NCBI RefSeq assembly: GCF_020080835.1
Contig: NC_058163.1
Span: 5,553,318-5,617,317, forward strand
From: Cotesia glomerata
Taxonomy: Eukaryota; Arthropoda; Insecta; Hymenoptera; Braconidae
Length of the DNA: 64,000 nt
Direction: 5' to 3'
Made by a program: the position numbers and the translations under genes. This document shows, in pieces, positions 1 to 11,560 of the stretch (position 1 is its first letter; every line of letters starts with the position of its first letter). A model generated the notes under the pieces. It was not told where the DNA came from. It saw only the letters and a program-made list of their open reading frames with translations, and made no database searches.

Positions 1-1370
1 ATAGAATCTGTAACTCAGCATGCTCTAAGGGATTTTAATTCAATCAAAGACAGTAATTACAGAGCATCGTACGCTTGTGACTCGCGGGAGTGGAAAGAAG
101 GTATATTTATTTTCCTACTGTTTTTGTCTCGTACTAGTTTGACTTCATACTCAAACACTGAAATCACCAAAATAATTTATAACTTTTTTTTATGAATTAA
201 TTAGGAGAAACCTTCATCCGTGTTAAGAATTACATCTCGGTGCAGCATACCCAAAGTAACTGGGGGGATTATGTCAACGATCCTATAGCTGTTGCCAAAT
301 CAAAAGAATACGATTGTCCTTATGGTTGGGCCGAATATAAAGCTATACCTGGAGTTGATTATGACACAGAAACTCAAGTGTGTACGGGTGTAAGTATTAA
401 GCTTTTGATTATTTTATTTTTTACATACCTCTCCTAGTAGAAGTAAAAACGAGTTTTTGGCCAGTAACTAGCCAGTTCAACTAGACTTTAACCAGACACT
501 GGCCAATATAATATCGAATTTTTATCAAGTAACTGGCCAATTTTATGAGAGATCCAATAAAACATGGTGGCTTTGAAAAAACTGTCAATTTTTAATTAAA
601 AATTTTAAAGTTATCAAAATTTTCAGTTGATCAGAAATATAAAAAAATTTGTTTAAAAAAATTAACAATTAAGGAAGTACGAGTACTAAGACAACTTTCG
701 ATAAAAGGCTTGATTTGTTTTTGACATGAAGTTAAAATATGTCTAAACAAATTCCGAAAATTTGAAAGAGATTGCCCGATTATTTAAATAAATAATTAAC
801 TTCAAAGTTGAGCAATTTAACATTGGTCTTATGGGGTAACCTTCAAGCATTGATACATTTCTGTATTTTTCTCGTAAAACTGTAGGTGAATATTTTTAAA
901 AAACTTATGGATAAAAGTGCATATACACTGTAAAAAATTTCGGTGTAAAGTTGGACTCAGGGACTTTTACACCGCCGTGTAAGTGTGAAATGTCGGTGTA
1001 AAATTTCCTCCGTGTGAAATTTTGTAAATTTAACACGGTGTAATTTACTGTTTTACACTATTCCGTGTTATTATTTATAACTTTGAAAATTTAATAACTA
1101 TTACTAGCAACCTTGCAGTGTCTATGTGATTGCCGTGACTTGTGAACTATGAATAAATAAAATTTTGCTTTCTTAAATGATGACTTTTGTTAAATTGCAC
1201 TGTACTTTTTTAACTATTGACGTTTTTAAAGATATAAGCTCATCCCGATGTTACATTCATCAAGACCTTTCTTTTGAGTACCCACATAAGTTTTTTATAT
1301 ATTTATATATAAATGTTGCACTTCATCAAGACCTTTCATTTGAGTACCCACATCAATTTTTATATATTTA

Positions 1371-1446
<76 letters not shown>

Positions 1447-4194
1447 GAAAAATATATCAAAATGCATGTGGGTACTCAAATGAAAAGTCTTAATGAGTGT
1501 AACATTGAGATGAGCTTATATCTTTAAAAATATATATAAAAATATATTTAACACTATAAACATTCGAATTTTTATCAATAGACTCTAATATAGGATCCAC
1601 CGTATAATTAGATAAATTTTTAACAACTTGAATATTAACATTCTTGTTGCAGACTTTCCAATTATATATCAAGTATATATCTTATTATATTCAGATTTAC
1701 GATGGAATGATTTTACTCCGTAAAATAGCATAATATAAAAAAAAAAAAACATACTTTTAATTATTTATTTCTACATGTTTATATTTATAATCTAATATCG
1801 TACAAGTCTGAAACTAAACAATAAAATTATTTAATGAGAAATTTTCAGGAAATACATTTACACGCTTGGTGGTGTGAAATTTAGGATTCAAACCGTTCAA
1901 ATTTAGCATTATACTTAGTGTGATTTTCACACCGTCCGTGTTAAAAATTTTAACACCGAATCATTTACACCACACCGAGTCCAAAAAATTTTTTACATTG
2001 TATTAGTGATAAATTTAATTCAAAAAAATTGACACTTGCCCGACTAATTAAAGTGTATTAATTAAAAGAAAAATAAATACCGCCATTAGCCAATGTTAAA
2101 TGTATATTGAGAAAAATCATATAGCTACTGCTCTCCCCTTACCGTGATAGAGTCGATACCTATTATATCCCCACCCCGCCTAGCGCTCATACTTCCTTAA
2201 ATCTAACGTTAATTAACAATTGATAAAAAATCAAAAGTTAGGGAAAACCAAATGTGCATGCTTTAAGCGCTCATGTCATACGTATTTTATTAAAATTTTT
2301 TTAATTTCCCGCGCATTATTTGTGACGCGAATAATACGTCCTTACGTGTCTCGTTATATCAACTACTTACAAGTCGATACGCATACATACGTTATCTCGG
2401 TTGCAGAATCACTGTGAGAACTCTGTTTTACTGAAATAATAAAACATATAACCGACCAAAATGGAAAAATTCGGTATGAATGCCATTCAAATTGTTTTAA
2501 TTACAACCAAATGAAGTAATGTCAAGCTTTGATGTTGCATAAGGTTCTTCATTAAAGTTTAATGACAGGGCTAAAAAAAAAAAGAGTCTTAAAATTGTAT
2601 ATATTTTCAGTTTTCTTGCCCACACCACCATATTTTGACAGTTATTCTTGCTAAAGTTTAAAAGAAACGGATTTTTGACTAAAATTGATCATTAATTTAC
2701 TAAGCAGGGTTATTAATTAGTTTAGTAATGATTCTTCTTGCCACCAGTGTATTTTTTTTAAACATTCGTATGAGGATTATGAATTAAAAATACAATCTCT
2801 CTTGACAAGATAGAAAACTTAATTTTTAGGCCCCAGTAGAGCTATAAGTACATTCGCGCTTAATTAAGGCATGCAATAAATAAATAAATATTAATTTGTA
2901 TACCAATGTTTACGAGTTAATTGTAGGGGGCGCGATCTCTAGTTCTTACTTGATATCGCTGGTCAGTTAGTGGTTTAAATCGAGTGAAAACTTGAATATA
3001 TAACATAAAACAGTATTGTTCATCACTCTCAACCATTCAAGGTTCATTGCGTTAAAGATATCAAAATTTTCAGCCATTTAGTCCTACTCTTGCCAACCCT
3101 TACTCTGTAGAGTACAAAGAATTGGAGAGCCCTTGGGCTCGAGTTTGGGAATCAAGAAGATGTAGGCTCGGAACAACGAATTTCTTCCCTGGGATTTGCG
3201 AACACGATCACAATTCGGATACTGAATTGAGTATCCGTAAGCTGAGTTTAAGAGTACAATCATGTGACATCAGCAAAAATGAGTAATATAAAAAATTTTT
3301 AAAAGAGTTTTAACTTTTATCTGACGGATGTATCAGATCTAATCATTTTTCTCCAGCATTATCAGAAGCTTATAGTTCATTATTTTCAGAGTTGTGACGG
3401 ATGCTCGATTCCATGAACAAGACCATAAAATCCACATCAAGCTTCGATGTGGTGTACTCCAGAACGGTACAATTGATCCATATACTTTAAGATGGACTGA
3501 AGACAATGAACGCTTCTCAGAGATCAAACCTCGAGAATATGTTGTGTTGAGTTCAAAGTTGAAATCCTTCAATCTCGACGATGTTGTGGTTCCTAACGGA
3601 GTATTAGTCACAGGAGCTGGGTTCAAAGTTGTTGATGATCATTTTATTTCGTTGGTGGTCAAAGGAAATAACATCAATAATTACAACCATGGAAACACAT
3701 TTGGTGCTGATGATTTATACTCGGCTCCGAAGTCTGGAAAACCAAGGTAAGAGTACTGTGGGTTAATTATTATATCAAATTACTGCATTCTTGTAATATA
3801 TTTCTTGATATTTTTGATTTTATTCGGCAGGAAAGGCATAGACCTCAGTTTTATTGAAAGACCGCCGAGAATCATGGGTCAAACTCACGAAATGAGTAAA
3901 GCAGGAGAAAATTACATCAATTTGACTCTCTCCAAATGGTCTGATGAGTATAATAATGAAGCAATAGTGCCATATTTCGACATGACTCCATATGGGCCGA
4001 AATATGGGCTTCCTTCAGCGGTAACACCCCTGGGTGGACTTGGATTGTTCTACAAGAGTTTGCCGGGTTACACTGGATTCTTGGCCTTCAAACATCTTTC
4101 TCCAATGTACGTTTACTACGTTGACAACGAAGAGACATTAAAGTCGTCTCTAAAGACAGCTGAAGAGCCAAATAATGAATGGGACTATAGATAA
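1..4194 (+). CDS. 3' part of an insect DUF4803-type protein gene (five exons, 5' end outside the window)
   Basis: Spliced gene. Exons read as 1-100 (cut by the window edge), 205-389, 3074-3236, 3392-3746 and 3831-4194. Their lengths sum to 1167 nt, exactly 388 codons plus TAA, and phases agree at all four GT..AG introns, which is strong evidence for the model. The first two exons are cysteine-bearing (YACDSREW, EYDCPYGW, TQVCTG). From about residue 150 the protein resembles DUF4803 as I know it: VTDARFHEQDHKIHIKL, then GTIDPYTLRW, NGVLVTGAGFKVV, a DLSFIERPPR stretch, IVPYFDMTPYGP, and a C-terminal GGLGLFYKSLPGYTGFLAFK block. The family is uncharacterised and mainly from insects. The cysteines and tryptophans would suit a secreted protein, but the signal-peptide region is not in the window. 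No function should be inferred. It is intact as far as visible. Confidence 0.82.
101..204 (+). other. Intron 1 of the DUF4803-type gene
   Basis: A 104-nt intron with donor GTATAT after a phase-1 exon end (GAA G) and acceptor TTAATTAG. Splicing joins G and GA into a glycine codon and keeps the frame open into exon 205-389. Confidence 0.75.
926..2000. mobile_element. CACTGTAAAAAATTT-ended foldback/MITE inside intron 2
   Basis: The left end reads CACTGTAAAAAATTT followed by GGTGTAAAG. The right end is its inverse, ending AATTTTTTACATTG. Both ends are flanked by TA (924-925 and 2001-2002), as for Tc1/mariner-type target duplication. The inner arms repeat GGTGTAAA/TTTACACC motifs on both sides. 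The centre carries a second inverted repeat with a (TA)n tip. No coding capacity is seen. Related ends occur at 33931 and 36231. Confidence 0.65.
1225..1527. repeat. Inverted repeat with (TA)n at its apex
   Basis: The left arm contains AAAGATATAAGCTCATC and GAGTACCCACAT; the right arm contains ATGTGGGTACTC and GATGAGCTTATATCTTT. The arms meet at a (TA)n tract (about 1366-1440). Part of the left arm (CATCAAGACCTTTC..TTGAGTACCCACAT) is duplicated in tandem. The whole could form a cruciform. Confidence 0.7.
3237..3391 (+). other. Intron 3 with tandem CAG-AG acceptor
   Basis: The donor is GTAAGC at 3237. The acceptor region reads TTTTCAGAG, so two AG dinucleotides lie 2 nt apart (3388-3389 and 3390-3391). 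Only the downstream AG keeps the frame (C joined to TT, then GTG ACG GAT). The upstream AG would give CAG TTG TGA, an immediate stop. Confidence 0.7.
3747..3830 (+). other. Intron 4 of the DUF4803-type gene
   Basis: An 84-nt phase-2 intron. Donor GTAAGA follows CCA AG, and the acceptor is TATTCGGCAG. The joined codon AGG leads into AAA GGC ATA GAC. Size and borders are typical of short insect introns. Confidence 0.78.
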
Positions 4195-4205
4195 ATATAG
4201 ATCAA

Positions 4206-4211
4206 AATAAA
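4206..4211 (+). terminator. Poly(A) signal AATAAA of the DUF4803-type gene
   Basis: An AATAAA hexamer lies 12 nt after the TAA stop. This implies a very short 3' UTR if it is used. Such hexamers are common in AT-rich DNA, so support comes only from its position. Confidence 0.45.
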
Positions 4212-4364
4212 AATTCATGACCTCTCATGGAACGATTTTTGTCGATCTATGCTTATAAACTGTTTTCGAAATTACTGAATTATAGCATAAGAGGATTTTT
4301 AATAAAATCTAATTCGTTTTTTAAAAATTTAGTCTTTTGCTTTTACTCACTTATCAAAATAGCC

Positions 4365-4635
4365 TTGTCAAAATTGACGTCGATTGCTGCTGGGACGGCC
4401 CAAATCGGTTGATTCGTTCGTGAGTTATCGTTGACAGAAAAGATCGAAAAAAATGATTTTTTCGAATTTTTTCGAAGTTAACTCTTTGAGCTTGGACAGC
4501 TCAATACAACACATGAATTGTATTTTTGAGCTCTTCGAGCTCAAAAACGTCATAAGTGCAATTTTAAGCATTTAGGTATGGAATTAGCGGAAAGTTGCAG
4601 GAATGGCCTTTAGGATCAACCGTTTTCCTAATTTT
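4365..4635 (-). mobile_element. Family X fragment (copy 1)
   Basis: A truncated copy reading out on the minus strand. It shares AATCGGTTGATTCGTTCG, the GAGCTC-rich segment, and the terminal block AGCGGAAAGTTGCAGG..GGCCTTTAGG..CAACCGTTTTCCTAATTTT with copies near 8.1, 10.0, 14.6, 27.3 and 53.6 kb. The (AC)n tract and terminal hairpin of full copies are missing. Confidence 0.65.
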
Positions 4636-6189
4636 GCACGCTTCATAAGCGAAGCGTTGAGGTTGTGCTCTACTCTCGACACTTCAAAAAAAGCAGTTTT
4701 CTCGAAACTGAAATTGATTTTTTGTTATTTATATCACACTTATAGGTTAATTTGAGTACACTTATATCAAGTCAAATAATTTGTCAGACACTTAAAATAT
4801 ATTTGAATAACAATTTTTTTGTTTAACATAGTAAATAATAACGTTAAACATAATCTTTTCTAGACGTCCGTGTATGGATGGGTGTATGTGACAGGGAAAT
4901 TGGTCGAAAAAATGATCGTACCGGATAATTTTTTTTTTATTATCTAAAGTAACACACACGGACTTTATCAATTAATTTGAATGTTCAATTCACTGTTGAA
5001 ACATTATTATTTATAAAAAACTAACATATGACAGTGGATTTTTTTGTATATCTATCTGTACATTTTATTATAGTATTTTTTTTCCTCACCTTAGAGTTAT
5101 GGCGCCACTCAACTATAGCAGAGTTTTCTGTTTTTTAATTATTTTGCTTTTTATATTTTATTTTAATCAATTTTATTGTGAAAAATGAGATTATGAGGCG
5201 TGCACTTTTGGATTTTCCAAACTTTTTTAAATTGCGACAGTTTTATAGTGATTTTAACGATCTTTAGCATTTTATCATAACGATATCAATTTTGTTAATT
5301 TTGTGACAATTTATATGACAAAGGCAACTGTGCAATGTAAGATAGTGATTGTTGTAATTCATATTATGGTAAATATTGTAATTATATCAATTGATTTCAA
5401 TGTGGTTGCTTTTGAACTAGTAGATAATATCCGTCAATTATTTGAAAAAGCGCTAAAACGTCAATAGACAGTGTTACTCTGGAACTTGTAGATAACTAAA
5501 ACCTTTAGACTGAGTCGATTCTAACTTAAAACATGACTATTTTAAGTATTGTCAAATTCTTCAAAAAATGTAGCTGATATACATATACAGACTTTTGAAC
5601 AAAATGTATTTTTTAACTCAACTAAACCAACGGAATCAGAAATCATAAAAATTTCTTTTTTCGTAACATTTATAAATCTATAATTTTACTTTCGTCTATA
5701 AGATTTAAATCCGCTCTGAAATTGAACCCGTTAAGCAATCACTTACAAGAAATCCTCCAAGCTTGTATAAATTGTCATTAAGCAGCAATAATGATAAAGA
5801 AGAATCTCTATAAAACGAGAAATAACTGCGAGTATGAAACACGCGTCCATATTAACGATATCTCAAAAGGAAATGTAACAAACAACAAACTGGACTAATT
5901 AAGAGATAATACAGCATTTAAACAGTTCGTTAACATCAATTGGTCTCTGTCCCAATGTTTTTGCAAGACACTTAAGATATCTCTTAATTATGGACCATCC
6001 TCAAAAAGTCTTCGAGAAACTTAGTTTCAGTTTTAAGAGACTGTTTTTATGCCACAAACTCATCATCATCTTAATCTCCATAAAACTTTATCTTGGAACA
6101 GAAAAATATAAAACTTTCAGTAGGACAGCATCATCTTAATGTAGATACATTAACCAGCAACCAGAAACTACTGAAATATTTTTCATTTT

Positions 6190-6780
6190 ACTTGCCATGA
6201 CCCTCAGATCGCTTTCTGACAATAAAAAAAAAAGACGGCTCAAGAATTTCATGGTCTCTAGGTCATCCCAACACAACACGCCGCAATCATGGCGAGTGGT
6301 GGGCAAAAACATCGAAAAACAATTCCGGCAAAAGTGTATTTTTGTCTTGTATGTGCATGGTCAAAAAGAAAAAAAATAAACAAACGAAGAGAGTTTCGCA
6401 GTTGGATAAAAGATATTATAGTCAGAGTCATAAGGAGCGTTGGAGAACGTTTGTGTGCGTTATCGGTGGAGAATCGGAAGAACAAGAGCGCGGTATACCC
6501 ATAACCGTGGATCAACTTCTGGCTACGACCCTGTTCGTAAATACAACCAGTCTCCACAAGTACTGTACATACCTGATGCAGACTACCTGGCTGGCTGCAT
6601 CTCCTGCTGGTATACATTGCTGGTACTCCTACTGCCTGACCAGTCAAGATACGGAACCTTACTCTCCAGAAAGGATTAAAAAAGGAAAGATTGCTGCTGA
6701 CTGGATTGTGCTATCAAGTTGGAAGTACATGCTGATATTTGTTTTTTTTTTTTTTGCTTTCTTTTGTCTACTTTAGTCTA
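6190..6780 (+). other. Less AT-rich unique block with overlapping ORFs, unassigned
   Basis: This block is visibly richer in G+C than its surroundings and holds overlapping open frames on both strands: plus 6289-6504, 6342-6776 and 6440-6679, minus 6258-6647. No frame gives a domain I recognise, and repeats are not obvious. It could be an untranslated exon, a noncoding RNA or a promoter-proximal region. I do not call a protein. Confidence 0.25.
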
Positions 6781-7599
6781 AATAATAAGCATCAGCATAC
6801 AACGCAGCAATCGTCTACTTGATATACTTAATACACTAACCTGCTATGTATTGACATGATTTATCGGCGTTAGTGATTAATTAACTCATGACTTTTGAAT
6901 TTGGGAAACTATTGTTCAAGAGGCATCGATGTTTAAAGTCTAAGCAAGAATTTGTGGATTTTGCAATTGGTTTTTAGAAATTGGAACACTTTTTTTCAAG
7001 TGATTAGGTAATTTGTTTAAATTAATATTTATGATGATTTTCATTAAACCAATCTATAAAATTTCTGATTTTGGTTATTTATTACTTTAATTAAGCACTT
7101 AATTTTTAGTTCGAATTATTTGAAGTAGCTTCTACAATTCAAATTTAATAAAAAAAATTGGAATTAATGTTTGTTTTAGCTTCAATCAAGAAACAGAATT
7201 TTACTGGAAATAAGTTGAAAAATTCGTTTTTTCAAGCGTTTATTGTATAAAGAGGTCTTGTTTTAAGCAAACTGATAGTAATAATAATAATTCTTGCAGT
7301 GTTTGCAATTTCATTCATATTTTTACGATTTAAGTAGAAAAAAACGTGTCACTAATAGATAAAAAGACGTGTAAAAATTTTTTTATTTTCTCCAATTAGG
7401 AATGTTAGAAATGTGAAATTTATCAGATAAATGAAAAATAAATCGATTTTTGAGTCACGCCCTTTGAACTTAAAGAAAAATAATTTTTAACACCAAAAAG
7501 TCGTCGATCAAAAAAATTTTCATTTTTCGACTATTTGATGTTGAAGATTTTTTAATTTTTGCTATGAACATTAAAAATAAAAAAATAATTAAAATTCTT
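6781..7599. other. AT-rich intergenic DNA, nothing recognised
   Basis: Homopolymer-rich AT sequence with no open frame, splice-bounded exon or clear repeat border that I can support. Confidence 0.4.
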
Positions 7600-8112
7600 G
7601 ATTTTGATCAAGAATAACTTTTAAACGGCTCTACCGATCGATTCCAAAAACCAATCAGCTCTCAACCTCAAAAAACCACGTCGATCGCCGCCAATCCGGT
7701 CAAAATCGGTTGATTCGTTCGAGAGATATCGTGAACGAAAGAAAACCGAAAAAAGTGTTTTTTCGGAGTTACTCCGAAATTTCTAGTTTGACCAATTGAA
7801 ACTTAGAAATTCTTTATGAGGCTTAAAAAACTGCGTAGAATGCCGCCAACCGTGTAAAAATCGGTTCATTAATTCAAAAGTTATTGCGGTTTGAAAATTC
7901 AAAAAATAGTGTTCTATGAAACTTCTATCAGACTTTTGAGCTCAAGAGCTCAAAAGCATAGAAAAGGTATCGTTTTGAGCTCGGAGAGCTCAAAACCACA
8001 CAGATTGTGTTTTTGAGCTTGAAAAGCTCAAAAAAAACGGCCATGTATTAACGGAATCAGCGGGAAGTTGCAGGGATGGCCTTTAGGGTCAACCGTTTTC
8101 CTAATTTTTTTT
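7600..8112 (-). mobile_element. Family X fragment (copy 2)
   Basis: Shares the segments CGGTTGATTCGTTCGAGAG and GAGCTC..GAGCTCAAAA, and the terminal AGCGGGAAGTTGCAGGGATG block ending in CCGTTTTCCTAATTT with the other copies. It lacks the (AC)n half. It is the same orientation as copy 1. Confidence 0.65.
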
Positions 8113-9585
8113 TAAAGCCAAAAGGGCGTTTTCGAAAAAAAAATTATTTTCCGATAAATTTTTACATTTCGAACATTCCTAAATTGCTCGAAGAAAAACA
8201 ATTTTTATACGCATTTTTAGTTCTTCAAAGCAGTAATGGTGTATAATTAAAGATAGCGTCCTTTATGCATGCGTAATATGATAAATTTATGATTTCTTTA
8301 ATTGTTAGAATACAAACAGCTTCTACAGGATTCTTAACATAAATTTTTATTCGTTGTAATTAATTCCAATTACTAAAATACAAATTCTCAATTTGAAAAT
8401 GTCTTCACAGCATTGGGAAAAATAAAATACTTTAAAGTAATTGATGATCAATTAATCATCTGCAGCTCAATACTTGTTTCCATTCATAAAACACGTAACC
8501 CTATACTCAACGTTACGATAATTTAAATGTAACGGAAAGGTGCGAGGCTCCCGCTGTCATTTGGAACAACGTTCTTACTTCAGCACTCGTAAAATATAAT
8601 TTTTTTTTGTTCAGACGGTACACAACAGAAACAGTAAAAAAGATATGCGAATGGGGTATGTATTATTCTCAGAGAAGATAAAGAAATAAATATACAAATG
8701 AAATGGCACGAAAAGAAGCCAAAGGACGTGGACGTTTATGAAATGTACGAGGTATTGGGTTGTACTCATACATTTGCACATTTGGGATTTCTCGAACTTG
8801 TTGCTGCTGTCGTAGTAAAGGAGGCGCCCCATTTGCTTTATTGAATTAGGTTACATGATTTACGATACCGCCTACTGAACTCACACCACAAAGATTCTGA
8901 TTCCACTCTTGGACATAACAGGCCAATTCTTTTCCAATTCACCCGAAAGTTTAACCTCTGCTTTAAATAATTGTTACACTTTTAAAGTGCTCTCTTTTTT
9001 GAACTTACATTAAGTAAAAAAAAAGTTACAATCGGGTAAAGGCTTCAAATATTAACCAGTTTAGATAAAATCAAGATAAATATATTAAGCTCCTGTTAGT
9101 TGGAATCGACCCCTTTCGATTTGAACAAATTTTGGTCAGAATATGTTACCGACCGGGTGATTAAACATAAACAATTAGTTTTTTTTTTTTTCATTAATTT
9201 TTTTCGCGAACACAACAAACTGCAAAGGGTTTATTTTTGTGGTTTTTAATTCATAATTTTTCGCCCTTTAATACAATATCAATATTAATAGGGCTTTACA
9301 GTAACATATATAAGTTATTTGATGAAAATACCCGGTGTCTCAGCGACAATAGTGTAATTTTATTCTTTAATTAAAAAACGTGGGGAAGTTGAGCTTTTTT
9401 ATTATTATTTTCGTAATCTACGAATTTTTTTTACATAAAATAGAACAATAAAATTCCACTAGCAAGTTAGTTTCTACAACGGGTAAGAGTAAAGTCAGTG
9501 GACTAGGAGTTTTCTTTTATCATATAATGAAGTTCTGCCAAAGGAAAAAAAATAAAAAAATTTTTTTCAAAAGATGCAAATTCAA
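8113..9585. other. AT-rich intergenic DNA
   Basis: No gene recognised. A small minus-strand ORF (8611-8832) encodes a hydrophobic, low-complexity peptide without family features. Around 9080-9200 and 9520-9600 are words (GTTGGAATCGACCCC, ATATAATGAAGTTCTGCCA) that recur in the inverted-repeat element at 33968-35226, so a decayed relative may be present. Confidence 0.4.
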
Positions 9586-9589
9586 AATT

Positions 9590-9900
9590 TCTTGGTGTGC
9601 GTCATTGTGTATTTCAATTTTTTAAAGTCTAGTAAATAGATTTTACGAATTTCATTAAAAGTAAAATATTTTGCAACCACGCACACTAAATACGTTCCAA
9701 AATTTTTTCTTAATTTTTAAATTTATAACAAAAATTTTTAATTTCCGAAAATCATAAGTAATCATATCGGTTACTTGGATTTTTAATTTTTATTTTATAT
9801 ATTTTTGTAAAGAAAAAACAAATTTTTTTCTTAATAGTCTTATGAACGTGGATTTGGCGCGATTTTTACAGTGAAACTGTTTTTGTTCGGATTTTCAATT
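9590..9900. mobile_element. Single arm of the CCGAACAAAAACAG palindrome family
   Basis: The run from TTGGTGTGCGTCATTGTG through TTGCAACCACGCACACTAAA to CTGTTTTTGTTCGG matches, nearly base for base, the right half of the palindrome at 42008-42691. Only one arm is visible here. Confidence 0.6.
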
Positions 9901-10008
9901 AGTATAAGTATAGTTGTCGTCGGAACTAGAATGAAAAAAAAAAATATTTTTACAAAATGGCACGTAGTTGAAAAATTTTTTGAAAACGAATTTCAGATTC
10001 CCTGATTA

Positions 10009-11560
10009 AAAATTAGGGAAAACGGTTGACCCTGAAGGCCATCCCTGCAACTTCCCGCTAATTCCATACTTAAGGGGAAATACGTGTACAGGCTTAAAAC
10101 GATTCAATTTTTTTTTATAAATCGCTTGTAAAACTATTCAAAAATATAGATTGAAAATTTAAAGTCAAAATTTCCATTCGTTCAAAAGTTATAAGCGATT
10201 TATTAATTACTTTAATACTATTTTACATTAACTTTTCTGTCACTTTTTCAAACGCGTTTTCTCGAAACGAGTTTTTTCAAAACTGTGTGCAGTCTAGCTC
10301 AAAGAGTTTTAAAACCAATCATCTTGCGATATGGCTTATAATTTTCTTTATACAATTACCTTGAATATGAACCTCAATCGAAAGCGATATTTTATTTAAA
10401 CTATTTTTTTTAATAGACAATGTATGAAAAAGTGGTAAAATCACGACTTAATTTCACAGCCCTGTAAAAATGGAAATTTTACTTTGTGGAATTGAGGTTC
10501 ATATGGAAGATACACACATAAATGAAGTAATTTTTCTGTGCCATTGATTTCAAATAAAAATTGTGGCTTCCAAACTGCACACAGATTGCTAAATCGGATG
10601 ACAACCTACGATGTGTATCAGCTGATATCTCCGCTATTTGTTAACTTATATTGTTGTTTAATACGAAAAATACTCATAAATAGATGTATAAAATGACCTG
10701 ATAGTTTCAATAAATAATATTAATTTCTTATACCTTAAAAATTAATGAAAATCAGCATGAAAACGACCTTCTACACGTATTTCCCCCTTAAATGCTCAAA
10801 ACTTCACTCAAAAATATAATTTATATTTTACACTTTGAGCTCAAAAAATATAATCTATGTGTCATTTTGAGCTCTCCGAGCTCAAAACTCCGGTAGAAGT
10901 TTAATAAAATACTATTTTTTGAATTTTCAAACCGCCATAACTTTTAAATGAATGAACCGATTTTCACGCGGTCGGCGGCATTCAACGCAGTTTTTAAGCC
11001 TCATGAAGAATTTTTAAGTTTGAATTGATCAAACTAGAAATTTCGGAGTAATTCCGAAAAACCCTTTTTCGGTTTTCTTTCCTTCACGATATCTCTCGAA
11101 TGAATCACCCGATTTTGATTACATTAGCGGCGATCGATGTGGTTTTTAAGATTAAGAGCTGATTAATTTTTGGAGTTGATCGATAAAGCCGTTTAAAAGT
11201 TATTCCAAAAAAACCATTTTAAAAAAAATTTTTTTTCACAGTTTTTTCCAGACTTCTCGAAATCTATCGGTCCGAATCTGTCCAAATTATATTCAAAATC
11301 TAAGTTTGGCCAATCCCTTTCGAATCACACCAACCGCGATCAAATCGGTCAAACCGTTTCAAAAGTTATAGAAGGTTTACATGCTTACACACTAACACAC
11401 ACACACAGACATAGTGGCACCCTCGCGGGGATAGTCAGGGAAGCTTCCTGTGACCTTCAAATGTCGAGATCTGATGAAAACTCGATTTTTGCAAAACGGG
11501 GTAAAATCAATCAATAACTTCCCGATTTTTGAAAATCTTCGATTTTCTTAGCGGGAAGTT
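10009..11560 (+). mobile_element. Family X, full-length copy 3
   Basis: Starts AATTAGGGAAAACGGTTGAC, continues with the GGCCATCCCTGCAACTTCCC block, then a GAGCTC-rich segment, a short (AC)n tract (about 11395-11408), CCTCGCGGGGATAGTCAGGG, and ends with a hairpin ending CTTAGCGGGAAGTT. Stem parts AACTTCCCG/CGGGAAGTT and GAAAATC/GATTTTC are perfect. There is no ORF of note. A TTAA-type element (10074-10787) interrupts it. The superfamily is not known to me; no transposase or tRNA-like head is visible. Confidence 0.7.
10074..10787. mobile_element. TTAA-flanked non-autonomous element (piggyBac-like target)
   Basis: Inverted ends GGGGAAATACGTGTA and its complement TACACGTATTTCCCC are flanked by TTAA on both sides (10070-10073 and 10788-10791). 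Other family X copies carry an uninterrupted sequence here, so the insertion and TTAA duplication are directly visible. TTAA duplication is the hallmark of piggyBac transposition. No transposase is encoded. A rearranged second copy lies at 42826-43830. Confidence 0.75.

Larger units (their letters stand above)
390..3073 (+). other. Large intron 2 of the DUF4803-type gene
   Basis: A 2.68 kb phase-0 intron with a consensus donor GTAAGT directly after ACG GGT, and acceptor TTTTCAG. It is far longer than the other introns (84-155 nt). The excess is partly explained by a 1.1 kb foldback element (926-2000). The remaining sequence is AT-rich and I saw no further exon in it. Confidence 0.72.
4195..6190. 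other. Intergenic AT-rich DNA downstream of the DUF4803-type gene
   Basis: It contains one family X fragment (4365-4635, listed separately). At about 5148-5230 there is a copy of a short dispersed repeat with the core GTGCACTTTTGGATTTTCC, also seen near 12185-12260 and 54790-54870. No gene is recognisable in the rest. Confidence 0.5.
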
